Positions 1 through 7,911 of a stretch of 64,000 bases of DNA are shown piece by piece. The stretch spans positions 1-64,000 of the forward strand of contig CBDDTG010000065.1 of assembly GCA_965233665.1 (NCBI GenBank), in the 5' to 3' direction. A program made the translations under genes and the position numbers. The first letter of the stretch is position 1, and the number at the start of each line of letters is the position of its first letter. Under the pieces are notes generated by a model. That model had not been told where the DNA came from and did not search any database. It saw nothing but the letters and a program-made list of their open reading frames with translations. Source of the DNA: Bacterioplanes sp965233665 (GTDB lineage Bacteria > Pseudomonadota > Gammaproteobacteria > Pseudomonadales > Oceanobacteraceae).

Positions 1-87
1 TTAGTGGCTGATCCATATATAGCCAGTACTCCTACCTACCACACAAACGATACCACCGCTCTAAGCTATAAACGCGATTTTGCGTTT

Positions 88-204
88 GGGGTTTCGGCGG
101 CCGCCTACGTTGGCAATGGCAGGACCTGCCAGCATCCGCTGTTGGCGTTGCGGCGATCGCAGCATTGGCAGCGAAGGGCAGACGGCCTGCGCAGCGCTTT
201 GCAG
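88..204 (-). repeat. Degenerate copy of repeat family A
   Basis: The stretch follows the order of family A read in reverse: a gttggcaatgg block, then ctgttggcgttgcggcgat, then agcattggca, then cggcctgcgcagcgc. It lacks the central part and the REP hairpin. It ends in a short family B-like tail (attcagaggtgcc, about 208-220). No gene is supported between position 1 and the terminator at 234. Confidence 0.6.
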
Positions 205-233
205 AATCATTCAGAGGTGCCTTAACCACCCAT

Positions 234-272
234 AAAAAAACCGCCCACGGCTACAAGCACTGGGCGGTTTAT
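234..272 (-). terminator. Rho-independent terminator of the SulP-Usp operon
   Basis: A 10-bp perfect stem (aaaccgccca / tgggcggttt) encloses a 13-nt loop. On the minus strand it is followed by a run of T, about 30 bases after the universal stress gene stop. Confidence 0.85.
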
Positions 273-305
273 TTAGATCAAGCCGAATAACAGCGCACGC
301 AGCTT

Positions 306-1154
306 TTAACGCAACAACAACAGCGGTATATCACTCTGGCTTACCATCTTGCGGGTATGACTGCCCACAAAAAACTGGCGAATACGCGAATGGCCATAAG
401 CGCCCATCACCATTAAGTCGATACTGTGCTCTTGCTGGTACTGCGCTAATGCCGGTTGCACCTCGCCGTGTAAGTGGGCGACGGTCACGTCAAAGCCTTG
501 CTCGCGCAACTGCTGTGCTGCACTTTGCAGTTGCTGCTGATGAGCATCATCGTCGTGGCCAACCATGACCAAGTGACAGGGCAGGTCTTTTAACAGTGGG
601 CTTTGTGAATAGGCATCCAACGCTTTTTGCGCGGTGTCGCTGCCGTCGAAGGCCACCATAAAGCGCTCGGGTGTTTTAAACTCGCCCACGGTCACCAGCA
701 GTGGGCTATCACAGCCACGCACTACGGCTTCTAAATGTGAGCCCAGGCTGTGGTCGAGGGTGTCGTGTGCCTCGCCTTGACGGCCCATCACCAGCACGCG
801 GGTATCGGCTTGCTGCTCTAATAAAGTTTCGACCACGCCGCCGTGGCGCTGTAAGGTTTCGATTTGCTCGGCGCCATGCTCACGCACCAGCTGCTCGGCG
901 TCGGCCAGTATGTGCTTGCCATGCTCCAATGCTAGGCGGGCGCGCTGCTCATCCAGCTCGGTCAGTTGGCGCAACAGGTGCTCGCGTGCGCCCAAACCAA
1001 TGCTGCCAGAGAGGTTATCTTGGTGGCTGGTGTCGCGCTCAAGTACGTGCAATAAACGCAGCGGCGCTTGCAAGCGTTGGCTGACCCAAGCGGCAGCCTG
1101 GCAGACGGTTGGGGCAATGGCCGAGCCGTCGATGCAAGCAACAATATGACTCAT
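306..1154 (-). CDS. Universal stress protein, tandem UspA domains
   Basis: A 282-residue cytoplasmic protein with two Usp domains (about 1-145 and 155-282). The C-terminal domain has the ATP-binding signature GX2GX9GS (GAYGHSRIRQFFVGS); the N-terminal one has a near match (GRQGEAHDTLDHSLGS). The start MSHIVACIDGS is chosen because AAGGAG lies just upstream and the Usp fold begins there; the open frame itself extends 35 codons further back. It lies 22 bases after the SulP gene on the same strand, so co-transcription is likely. Tandem Usp proteins usually act in stress survival; the exact role here is unknown. Confidence 0.92.
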   Translation of the reverse strand: MSHIVACIDGSAIAPTVCQAAAWVSQRLQAPLRLLHVLERDTSHQDNLSGSIGLGAREHLLRQLTELDEQRARLALEHGKHILADAEQLVREHGAEQIETLQRHGGVVETLLEQQADTRVLVMGRQGEAHDTLDHSLGSHLEAVVRGCDSPLLVTVGEFKTPERFMVAFDGSDTAQKALDAYSQSPLLKDLPCHLVMVGHDDDAHQQQLQSAAQQLREQGFDVTVAHLHGEVQPALAQYQQEHSIDLMVMGAYGHSRIRQFFVGSHTRKMVSQSDIPLLLLR

Positions 1155-1176
1155 GTGTTTCTCCTTGTCGGGCGGC

Positions 1177-2664
1177 TCAATGGCCACCCATGAGTTTTTC
1201 AACCTCGGCTGGGTCGTTGTGCACACCGAAGCGGTCGACAATGGTCTCGGTTGCTTCATTCATGCCGACCAGCTCTACCTCGGCGCCTTCGCGGCGAAAC
1301 TTAATGACGACTTTATCCAGTGATGATACTGCCGTAATGTCCCAGAAATGCGCTTGCGTTAGATCAATGGTGACCTTGCTCACGGCTTCGCGGAAATCAA
1401 AGGATTTCACAAAGCTCTCGGAGGAGGCAAAGAAAACTTGGCCAATCACAGCGTAACGACGCTCATCGGCCTGCTCGGTGGTGCTTTTAACCACCATAAA
1501 GCGGCCGATTTTGTTGGCAAAGAACAGCGCTGCCAGCAGTACGCCGGTAAACACCCCCAGCGCCAGGTTGTGCGTGAACACCACCACAGCGACGGTTGCC
1601 AGCATGACCACATTGGTGGAGAGCGGGTGCTCTTTTAGGTTGCGGATCGACTCCCAAGAGAAGGTACCAATCGACACCATAATCATCACTGCTACCAAGG
1701 CCGCCATGGGGATCTGGCCGACCCAGTCAGATAAGAACACCACCATAATCAGTAGCAGCAAGCCGGCAGTAAAGGCCGATAAGCGCCCGCGGCCACCGGA
1801 TTTAACGTTAATGATCGACTGGCCAATCATGGCACAGCCGGCCATGCCACCCAGTAAGCCGGCGCCAATATTGGCGATGCCTTGGCCTTTGCACTCTTGG
1901 TTTTTATCGCTTTCGGTGTCGGTTAAATCGTCAACAATGGTGGCGGTCATCATGGATTCTAAAAGGCCCACGGCTGCCAGTGAAACTGAGTAGGGCAGGA
2001 TGATCCATAAGGTTTCCAACGTCAGCGGTACTTCCGGCCATAGGAACACGGGCAAGGTGTCGGGCAGCTCGCCCATATCGCCCACGGTGCGAATTTCCAA
2101 ACCAAACGCGATTGATACGGCGGTCATGGTCAGGATGCACACCAGCGGCGAGGGCAGCCAGCTGCCCACTTTGGGCACATACGGGAACAAATAAATAATG
2201 CCAAGGCCAGCGGCGGTCATGGCATACACATGCCAGGTCACATCGGTCAGCTCTGGCAATTGCGCCATAAAGATCAAAATCGCCAGGGCATTAACAAAGC
2301 CGGTGACCACCGAGCGCGAAACAAAGCGCATTAAATTGCCGAGCTTCAAATAGCCAGCGCCAATTTGCAAAACGCCGGTCAGCAAGGTGGCGGCGAGCAA
2401 ATATTGCAAGCCATGCTCTTTTACCAGAGTCACCATCAGCAGTGCCATGGCGCCCGTGGCGGCGGAAATCATGCCCGGACGACCGCCAACAAACGCAATA
2501 ATCACGGCAATACAGAAAGAAGCGTACAACCCCACTTTGGGGTCAACACCGGCAATAATAGAAAAGGCGATGGCCTCGGGGATCAGTGCCAGTGCCACAA
2601 CGGTACCGGACAATAAATCGCCGCGGACGTTGGAGAACCACTCCTGTCGTAATCGTTCAAGCAT
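1177..2664 (-). CDS. SulP family anion transporter with STAS domain
   Basis: A 495-residue inner-membrane transporter. It has the SulP N-terminal pattern (RGDLLSGTVVALALIPEAI) with many membrane segments to about residue 390, then a cytoplasmic STAS domain including TIDLTQAHFWDITAVSSLD. The start MLERLRQEWF is preferred to one 15 codons upstream because AGGAA precedes it and it fits the family. Substrate may be sulfate or bicarbonate; the sequence does not decide. It is transcribed before the universal stress gene, a pairing seen in other proteobacteria. A sigma-70-like promoter lies at 2835-2862. Confidence 0.92.
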   Translation of the reverse strand: MLERLRQEWFSNVRGDLLSGTVVALALIPEAIAFSIIAGVDPKVGLYASFCIAVIIAFVGGRPGMISAATGAMALLMVTLVKEHGLQYLLAATLLTGVLQIGAGYLKLGNLMRFVSRSVVTGFVNALAILIFMAQLPELTDVTWHVYAMTAAGLGIIYLFPYVPKVGSWLPSPLVCILTMTAVSIAFGLEIRTVGDMGELPDTLPVFLWPEVPLTLETLWIILPYSVSLAAVGLLESMMTATIVDDLTDTESDKNQECKGQGIANIGAGLLGGMAGCAMIGQSIINVKSGGRGRLSAFTAGLLLLIMVVFLSDWVGQIPMAALVAVMIMVSIGTFSWESIRNLKEHPLSTNVVMLATVAVVVFTHNLALGVFTGVLLAALFFANKIGRFMVVKSTTEQADERRYAVIGQVFFASSESFVKSFDFREAVSKVTIDLTQAHFWDITAVSSLDKVVIKFRREGAEVELVGMNEATETIVDRFGVHNDPAEVEKLMGGH

Positions 2665-2834
2665 AAAGGTTCCTATTATGTGTCCAGTGCCAAGTAGCCA
2701 CTGGGCCAAAATTGAAAATCAGATCGAGTTTGTCCACGCGGATCAGTGACAGAAAAGCTGTGACCGAACATTCATGCGGTGGCTGAGATAGTTGCACGCA
2801 GAATGGCTCTGGGCTGGTGTGCATGGGAGCGGCG

Positions 2835-2862
2835 ATTATACAGATTGGCGCCGTGCTGGCAA
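2835..2862 (-). promoter_or_regulatory. Sigma-70-like promoter for the SulP operon
   Basis: Read on the minus strand: TTGCCA, a 16-nt spacer, then a perfect TATAAT. It lies about 170 bases before the SulP start codon. Confidence 0.6.
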
Positions 2863-2899
2863 TGAAGTTGGTTGTTTTTTGCTCAGCTAGAGCGGCGTG

Positions 2900-3631
2900 T
2901 TACGGGCAGTCAAAGCCCTGTTGCTGGCGTTGCACTAGGTGCATTAAGGCGTAGTAGCCGGGCTGATCTTCGGGCAGGGCTTCAAGCGGATGGCGATGTA
3001 GCTCGCCGAATGAGGTGTAGCTGATGTTCTGCGAGGGAAACTCGTGCAGCCATTCGCCGTAGTCATTGATCAGCTGTGAAAATGGCGACCATTCCCAGCG
3101 CGGATCAAACACGCCTTGCGCGCCTAAACCGTGGCAGCTGATGCAGTTTTGTTGCAGCTCAGGCTGAACGTGGTGCAAATAAAAGGTGTGGTTGCGCAAG
3201 CACTCGCCCAGCTCCAATGGCACTTCGCGCAGAATATTGAACGCACTTTGGTTCTCATCTTGGAAATCAACCTGCACTCGCCATTGACCTGATGTATCGA
3301 TCAGGCCGCGCCAGGTGGCGCTGCAGTCGGGGCTGCAATCGAGGGTCAGTGCTTCGTTGACCATTGTGTTTTGGCTGGTCACTTCTTCGATGATCAGTTG
3401 TGGCTGGCTGTTGGCTTGGTTGGTGGTAAAGTCAACCACTAAGGTAGCCACACCACTGTCAGCATGATGGCTGCTGACGTTTAGCGCAGCCGTGACGGTG
3501 GGGGTTGCTGTATCTGTGCTATCGCTGTTGCCACTATTATTGCCGCCGCTGCCGCCACCGCAGGCAATTAAGCCCAGGGTCGCGCCAGCAATAGCAACCA
3601 GGCGATTAAATAAAGCCCAGGTTTTTCTCAT
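2900..3631 (-). CDS. Lipoprotein with a single c-type haem motif
   Basis: A 243-residue predicted lipoprotein. The N-terminus has a signal peptide ending in a lipobox (LGLIAC) followed by a Gly/Ser/Asn linker. Near residue 165 there is one CXXCH motif (CISCH), which would attach haem c, so a periplasmic cytochrome-like role is possible. The last third (HRHPLEALPEDQPGY) may supply an axial ligand. Its start overlaps the end of the DUF1501 gene by 26 bases, so it is the third gene of the DUF1800-DUF1501 operon. Cytochrome-domain proteins accompany DUF1800/DUF1501 pairs elsewhere. Electron partner unknown. Confidence 0.75.
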   Translation of the reverse strand: MRKTWALFNRLVAIAGATLGLIACGGGSGGNNSGNSDSTDTATPTVTAALNVSSHHADSGVATLVVDFTTNQANSQPQLIIEEVTSQNTMVNEALTLDCSPDCSATWRGLIDTSGQWRVQVDFQDENQSAFNILREVPLELGECLRNHTFYLHHVQPELQQNCISCHGLGAQGVFDPRWEWSPFSQLINDYGEWLHEFPSQNISYTSFGELHRHPLEALPEDQPGYYALMHLVQRQQQGFDCP

Positions 3632-4943
3632 TAAAGTTCACCAAATGCGGGAATATATCCAGGCACTCGCTGTCACTCAGACCCATCCATTGCGCCAGCG
3701 TTGCCGCATATTGATCGACAGAATAATTAGGTATAAAGCGACCGGTACCACTGCTAGCCGCATCCGAGGTGCCGCCTGGCGTGGTGTCGTGCATGGTACC
3801 ATGGAATTGACCGCCTTTAACCGCGCCGCCCATCACCAAGCACTGACTGGCCCAAGCGTGGTCGGTACCATCGCCATTAACCGTCATGGTGCGGCCAAAG
3901 TCACTGGCGGTAAATAAGGTGACGCTGTCGGCCAAGCCTTGCGCATCCATTTCGGCCTGGAACTTTTCTAGGCCATCGTTCAATACTTTCAGCAACTCGC
4001 CCTGGGCATTAAGTTGGTTAGCGTGGGTATCAAAGCCCCCCAGTGTGATCATAAACAACTGGCGTTTTGCGCCGAGTTGCTGGCGCGCCAGAATGCCTTG
4101 CGCTGCGGTTTTGAGCTTGCGCTCAAAGCCATTGCTGGCATTGATGCCTGGCTGCGTCGATTGACCAAAGGCATTGGCAAGCTGGTCGGTGGTGTTGATG
4201 GTTTGATTAACACTGTATTTGAGTTGCCGCCCCATGACCGAGTCGTCACCACTGCTGAGTAAGCGTTGTAACGCTGCGCGACGATCATTATTGGCATGTT
4301 GCGAGTTCAGTCGATTAATGCCATCCAAACCCGTTACATAAGGGGCGGTGGTGCTGCCATTCAGCCAGGGGGCGCCATCGGCAATCAACAGCGACGCCGG
4401 CACGCCGGTTTGCGATGAGGAAAACAAATCGGCCATGCGCCCGCCCCAGCCACTGACACTGCCGGTCACGTCGATGGGGCCTAGTGTGTGCCAAAAATGT
4501 TGCTGGTGGTTGTGGGCAAACAAGCTGGCTGGCAAGGCGACCTGGCCATTTTGAACCTGTATTTTGCTCGCCGGTTCAACCAAGGCGCCCACTGAGTTCA
4601 CAATGGCTAATTGACCGCTATTAAAACGGCCAGCGAGATCGGCCATGGCTGGATGGAGGCCATACTCGCTGCCATTTAATCCAGTTGACGATGGTTTTTG
4701 AATGGCAATGGTTTCGCGGTACTTTGTGTACTCTTTGTAGCCAGTATCGTCGGTCGGCACGATCATATTGCTGCAATCATTGCCGCCGTGCAAAAACACA
4801 CACACCAAGCTTTTGTGGTCATTAAACTGGGTGCTGCTAGCGGCGAAGGCTTTTTCCATCAGCGCCAGTGATGTACCTGCGCCTAGCAGTGTACTGGTGC
4901 CAGACACGGCCATTAGGCGTTGAATAAAATCACGACGGTTCAT
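3606..4943 (-). CDS. DUF1501 domain protein, Tat-exported
   Basis: A 445-residue protein with a twin-arginine signal (MNRRDFIQRLMAVSGTST) and the DUF1501 pattern: VCVFLHGGNDCSNMIVP near the N-terminus, LGGFDTHANQLNAQGELL mid-protein and FGRTMTVNGDGTDHAWASQ in the C-terminal half. The family is related to alkaline-phosphatase/sulfatase folds, but no reaction is established. The start overlaps the DUF1800 stop as TAATG, which implies translational coupling. DUF1501 genes nearly always sit beside DUF1800 genes, as here. Confidence 0.93.
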   Translation of the reverse strand: MNRRDFIQRLMAVSGTSTLLGAGTSLALMEKAFAASSTQFNDHKSLVCVFLHGGNDCSNMIVPTDDTGYKEYTKYRETIAIQKPSSTGLNGSEYGLHPAMADLAGRFNSGQLAIVNSVGALVEPASKIQVQNGQVALPASLFAHNHQQHFWHTLGPIDVTGSVSGWGGRMADLFSSSQTGVPASLLIADGAPWLNGSTTAPYVTGLDGINRLNSQHANNDRRAALQRLLSSGDDSVMGRQLKYSVNQTINTTDQLANAFGQSTQPGINASNGFERKLKTAAQGILARQQLGAKRQLFMITLGGFDTHANQLNAQGELLKVLNDGLEKFQAEMDAQGLADSVTLFTASDFGRTMTVNGDGTDHAWASQCLVMGGAVKGGQFHGTMHDTTPGGTSDAASSGTGRFIPNYSVDQYAATLAQWMGLSDSECLDIFPHLVNFNEKNLGFI

Positions 4944-7099
4944 TATTTGCCCTCCAGCATAAATTCTGGCGATGCCACCACCAGTGATAACACGTCTTGC
5001 ACTTTTAACAGCGGGTTGTTGGGGTGGTTATTTTGCGTGTCTAAGTAATCAAGGATGATGTCGCGTAGTGTTGGCGACATGGTTCCGCCCAGCAGTAAAA
5101 CATTGACTTGCTCCACCAGGGCATCGGTATCGTCTGCCATTTGCAGCAAGGCATCGATGTTCATATAGGCTAAATGCATTTGATGAGACGGGCGCTGACC
5201 GTAAGGCACTGTGGTCATATAAATCGTGCGATCAAAATAGTTTTGCATGGCCAAATATTGGTTGGCACCCATCAAGGTAAATTCAGGCGCGACCCAACCT
5301 TGCTTGGAAATTGGACCGGCGGGGCGATCTTCTGGGGTATAAAAATTAAATACCGACGGCGCGCGCAAAATGGTTTGGCCAATATTGCCTTGTAAGTCCT
5401 CCAGCCGTTGACGCACATGCACTTCAAAGTATTCGTAACCTGGCTGGCCACACAGTACATCGTTCTCATCCGGTTGCCAGACATTCCACACCCAGCCTGT
5501 GCGCTCTGGCGCAGTGAGTGGGAAGGCACGCCATAGGCGTGTTAAACGCAGCAAGGGTTGAGTCAGTTTGCTGTCGTTGGCCGCCATGGCTTCGGAGTCA
5601 GTCAAAATCGCCTTGGCCACCGCCGCTAAATCGCCACGTTGGCCTTGGCCGTTGTTTTCAAATACCGACGCCACACGCTGTATGTAGGCAGAGCTAGGAT
5701 TGGAGCTAACCAAACGTTGAATCAGTTGGCGGCTAATAAAAGGCGCGACATTGGGGTGGTTAAACAAGGCATTCAATGCCAAATCGAGATCTTGCTGCGC
5801 AGTGTTACCCGCAGGCAAAGTGGTGCTGCCATTGAGCAGTTTTTTCTCGTTTTTGTCGTGATAGTCCTCCATTGGAACCATCGGCAGGCGCGCGTCCTGG
5901 CCTAGATATTCGCCATAGCGTGATCGCCACCATTTTAAGCCACCATTCCGCCGGAAATCATACACCCACCCAGTCAAAACGCGCGCTAACTCTTCAATAT
6001 CGGTTTGGTTATAGGTTGGAATGAGTTCTCCGCCGCTGCGTTTATAGCTGCCATCGAGGTTCATCTCATACAAGCCGATGGTAAACAGCTGCATGATTTC
6101 GCGGGCGTAGTTTTCATCTGGGCGGGTGTTTTGGTCTGGATCTGCTTTGGCATTGTGGGCATGGGATAAATACGTGCCCATGGCCGGATGCAAACTGACA
6201 TCCTCCAGCAAGTCGCGGTAGTTTCCCAGGGCGTGTTTTAGCAAGGTGTCGTAATAATGAGCCAGGCCAGTTTGCTGGCGGTACAGCACTTGGTTGCCTT
6301 GATCGGATACCACTAAAATCTCGCTCAAGGCAAGGGCCATACGGTGACGTAACTGATCGTCACTGCGTAGGGCTTTGGTCCACCAGGCTTGGTGACGGGC
6401 GTGCTTGTCTCTAGGTGTGGTGCGAATAGCGAGAGTCGGATTGCTAACGCTGGGCGGGCCTAGATCCTCATCAGCCGGGTGGTTGGGCTCGTACAGGCAC
6501 ATGCGCCACTTCAGCGTTTCCATATAAGGGCTGATGTAGTCTGGCTGTTGGTTGGTTTGTTGTTCGATCCAAGCGTCGATGCCCAGCTGCTGCAGCTCGC
6601 TGACGCTCTCTGGAGTAGCGCCAAAGGTCGCTTGGTTTAAAAACTGGAATGCTTGGCTGTAGCTGAGGGGTGCGACTTCCTCGTTACCCGATTCATCGTC
6701 GCTGCCTGAATCGCCGTTATCCGAGCCGCCGTTATCCGAGTCGCCGTTATTCGAGTCGCCGTTATCCGAGTCGCCGTTATCCGAACCGCCGTTATCCGAA
6801 CCGCCGTTATCCGAGCCGCCGTTATCCGAGTCGCCGTTATCCGAGTCGCCGTTATTCGAGCCGCCGTTATCCGAGCCGCCGTTATCTGAGCCGCCGTTAT
6901 CTGGGTCGCCGTTATCCGAGCCGCCGTTATCTGGATCGCCGTTATCCGAGTCGCCGTTATCCGAGTCGCCGTTATCCGAGCCGCTGCCCCCGGCGTTATC
7001 GGTCGATGGGGTTTCACTGCCAGAACGGTCGCTGCCAGAACCGCCACCGCCGCACCCAATTAGGACGACTGTGAGTAGTGTGAGTACTAGCCACTGCAT
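4943..7099 (-). CDS. DUF1800 lipoprotein with long D-N-G-x-S repeat linker
   Basis: A 718-residue protein, first gene of the operon. It begins with a lipoprotein signal (TVVLIGC), then a hydrophilic linker made of 18 pentapeptides of type (D/N)NG(D/G)(S/P), and then a DUF1800 domain from about residue 150 (AFQFLNQATFGATPESV; later NYAREIMQLFTIGLYEMN, ARVLTGWVYDF and SRQLIQRLVSSNPSS). The linker is coded by near-identical 15-bp units and is probably length-variable. It likely holds the domain away from the membrane. Function of DUF1800 is unknown. Confidence 0.92.
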   Translation of the reverse strand: MQWLVLTLLTVVLIGCGGGGSGSDRSGSETPSTDNAGGSGSDNGDSDNGDSDNGDPDNGGSDNGDPDNGGSDNGGSDNGGSNNGDSDNGDSDNGGSDNGGSDNGGSDNGDSDNGDSNNGDSDNGGSDNGDSGSDDESGNEEVAPLSYSQAFQFLNQATFGATPESVSELQQLGIDAWIEQQTNQQPDYISPYMETLKWRMCLYEPNHPADEDLGPPSVSNPTLAIRTTPRDKHARHQAWWTKALRSDDQLRHRMALALSEILVVSDQGNQVLYRQQTGLAHYYDTLLKHALGNYRDLLEDVSLHPAMGTYLSHAHNAKADPDQNTRPDENYAREIMQLFTIGLYEMNLDGSYKRSGGELIPTYNQTDIEELARVLTGWVYDFRRNGGLKWWRSRYGEYLGQDARLPMVPMEDYHDKNEKKLLNGSTTLPAGNTAQQDLDLALNALFNHPNVAPFISRQLIQRLVSSNPSSAYIQRVASVFENNGQGQRGDLAAVAKAILTDSEAMAANDSKLTQPLLRLTRLWRAFPLTAPERTGWVWNVWQPDENDVLCGQPGYEYFEVHVRQRLEDLQGNIGQTILRAPSVFNFYTPEDRPAGPISKQGWVAPEFTLMGANQYLAMQNYFDRTIYMTTVPYGQRPSHQMHLAYMNIDALLQMADDTDALVEQVNVLLLGGTMSPTLRDIILDYLDTQNNHPNNPLLKVQDVLSLVVASPEFMLEGK
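6707..6976 (-). repeat. 15-bp tandem repeat array (18 units) inside DUF1800 gene
   Basis: Eighteen in-frame 15-bp units (tccgagtcgccgttatc-like on the plus strand) code for DNGDS/DNGGS variants. Differences between units are mostly single bases. Unit number could change by slippage without altering the frame. Confidence 0.95.
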
Positions 7100-7352
7100 T
7101 GCTCTCTCCCGCTGTCTATTGTTGTTAGCTACTTACGGCGGGGATTGGGCTGCCACAAGAAGGTGGGAGCAGTCAGGCCCGACGGTAACGCTGAGACGAC
7201 AAATTACGACAGCCTCAGGTTAGGCACTAGCTCAAACAGACTAAATGGCCTTGCAGAGTTAAAAAATGAGAACTGTGTAGCCGTTGGAAGGAAAAAGGTT
7301 TCACATTGTGACAAAGTGTCGGCAAGCGGGCTTTGAATCTTGTTATCTGAAT

Positions 7353-7393
7353 AAGTGACCTAACGCGTCACGTCAGGCGTTGATAGGTCACTT
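7353..7393 (-). terminator. Hairpin after the GNAT gene
   Basis: AAGTGACCTA pairs perfectly with TAGGTCACTT, with an inner ACGC/GCGT pair. It lies 35 bases after the GNAT stop. There is no strong T run, so it may also act as an mRNA-stabilising hairpin. Confidence 0.6.
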
Positions 7394-7428
7394 CACGACG
7401 CGGGAGGGCAGGGCTTAAGCGCCAGTTG

Positions 7429-7911
7429 TTACAATGCTTTTTGCCAAAACTCGGCAATGCCCATGGCTGGGTCCAGCTCGTAATTGCCAAAGCCAAAATT
7501 GGCGTAGGCCTGACGCGCAGCCTGGTTGCCCTGCAACACTTCCAAAGTAATTTTACAGCAGCCGCGCTGGCGAGCGATGTCTTCAACCTGTTGCAGCATT
7601 TTTTGACAAACGCCTTGGCCGCGACAGTCACGGTCAACGATGACATCGTGAATATTTATTAATGGCATGCATTTAAAGGTAGAAAAAACCTGCATGCAGT
7701 TAATTAGGCCCACCGGCCGACCTTCATCAAATGCCAATACGGTAAAGGCATTCGGCACTTGGCCCAGAGCCGCACCCAGCCCCTCGATGACCTCAGGTTT
7801 TAATGCTTCACCACCGCCCATGGGGTCGCTGGCGTAGTGGTTCATCAGCTCACCAATAATGACTTGGTGTTCTGGGTTGTGGTAATCGGCGATGCGAATA
7901 TCAATGCTCAT
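7429..7911 (-). CDS. GNAT family N-acetyltransferase
   Basis: A 160-residue single-domain acetyltransferase. The acetyl-CoA binding motif A is visible (VIVDRDCRGQGVCQKMLQQV), followed by the C-terminal part LEVLQGNQAARQAYANFGF. The start MSIDIRIADY is chosen because it overlaps the stop of the upstream ABC transporter gene by one base (TAATG), which implies coupling. Substrate unknown. Confidence 0.9.
   Translation of the reverse strand: MSIDIRIADYHNPEHQVIIGELMNHYASDPMGGGEALKPEVIEGLGAALGQVPNAFTVLAFDEGRPVGLINCMQVFSTFKCMPLINIHDVIVDRDCRGQGVCQKMLQQVEDIARQRGCCKITLEVLQGNQAARQAYANFGFGNYELDPAMGIAEFWQKAL

Noticed and set aside
6637..7074. Arg/Ile-rich open frames on both strands across the 15-bp repeat array
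   Set aside because: They are out-of-frame shadows of the D-N-G-x-S coding repeat; no start site and no natural composition.
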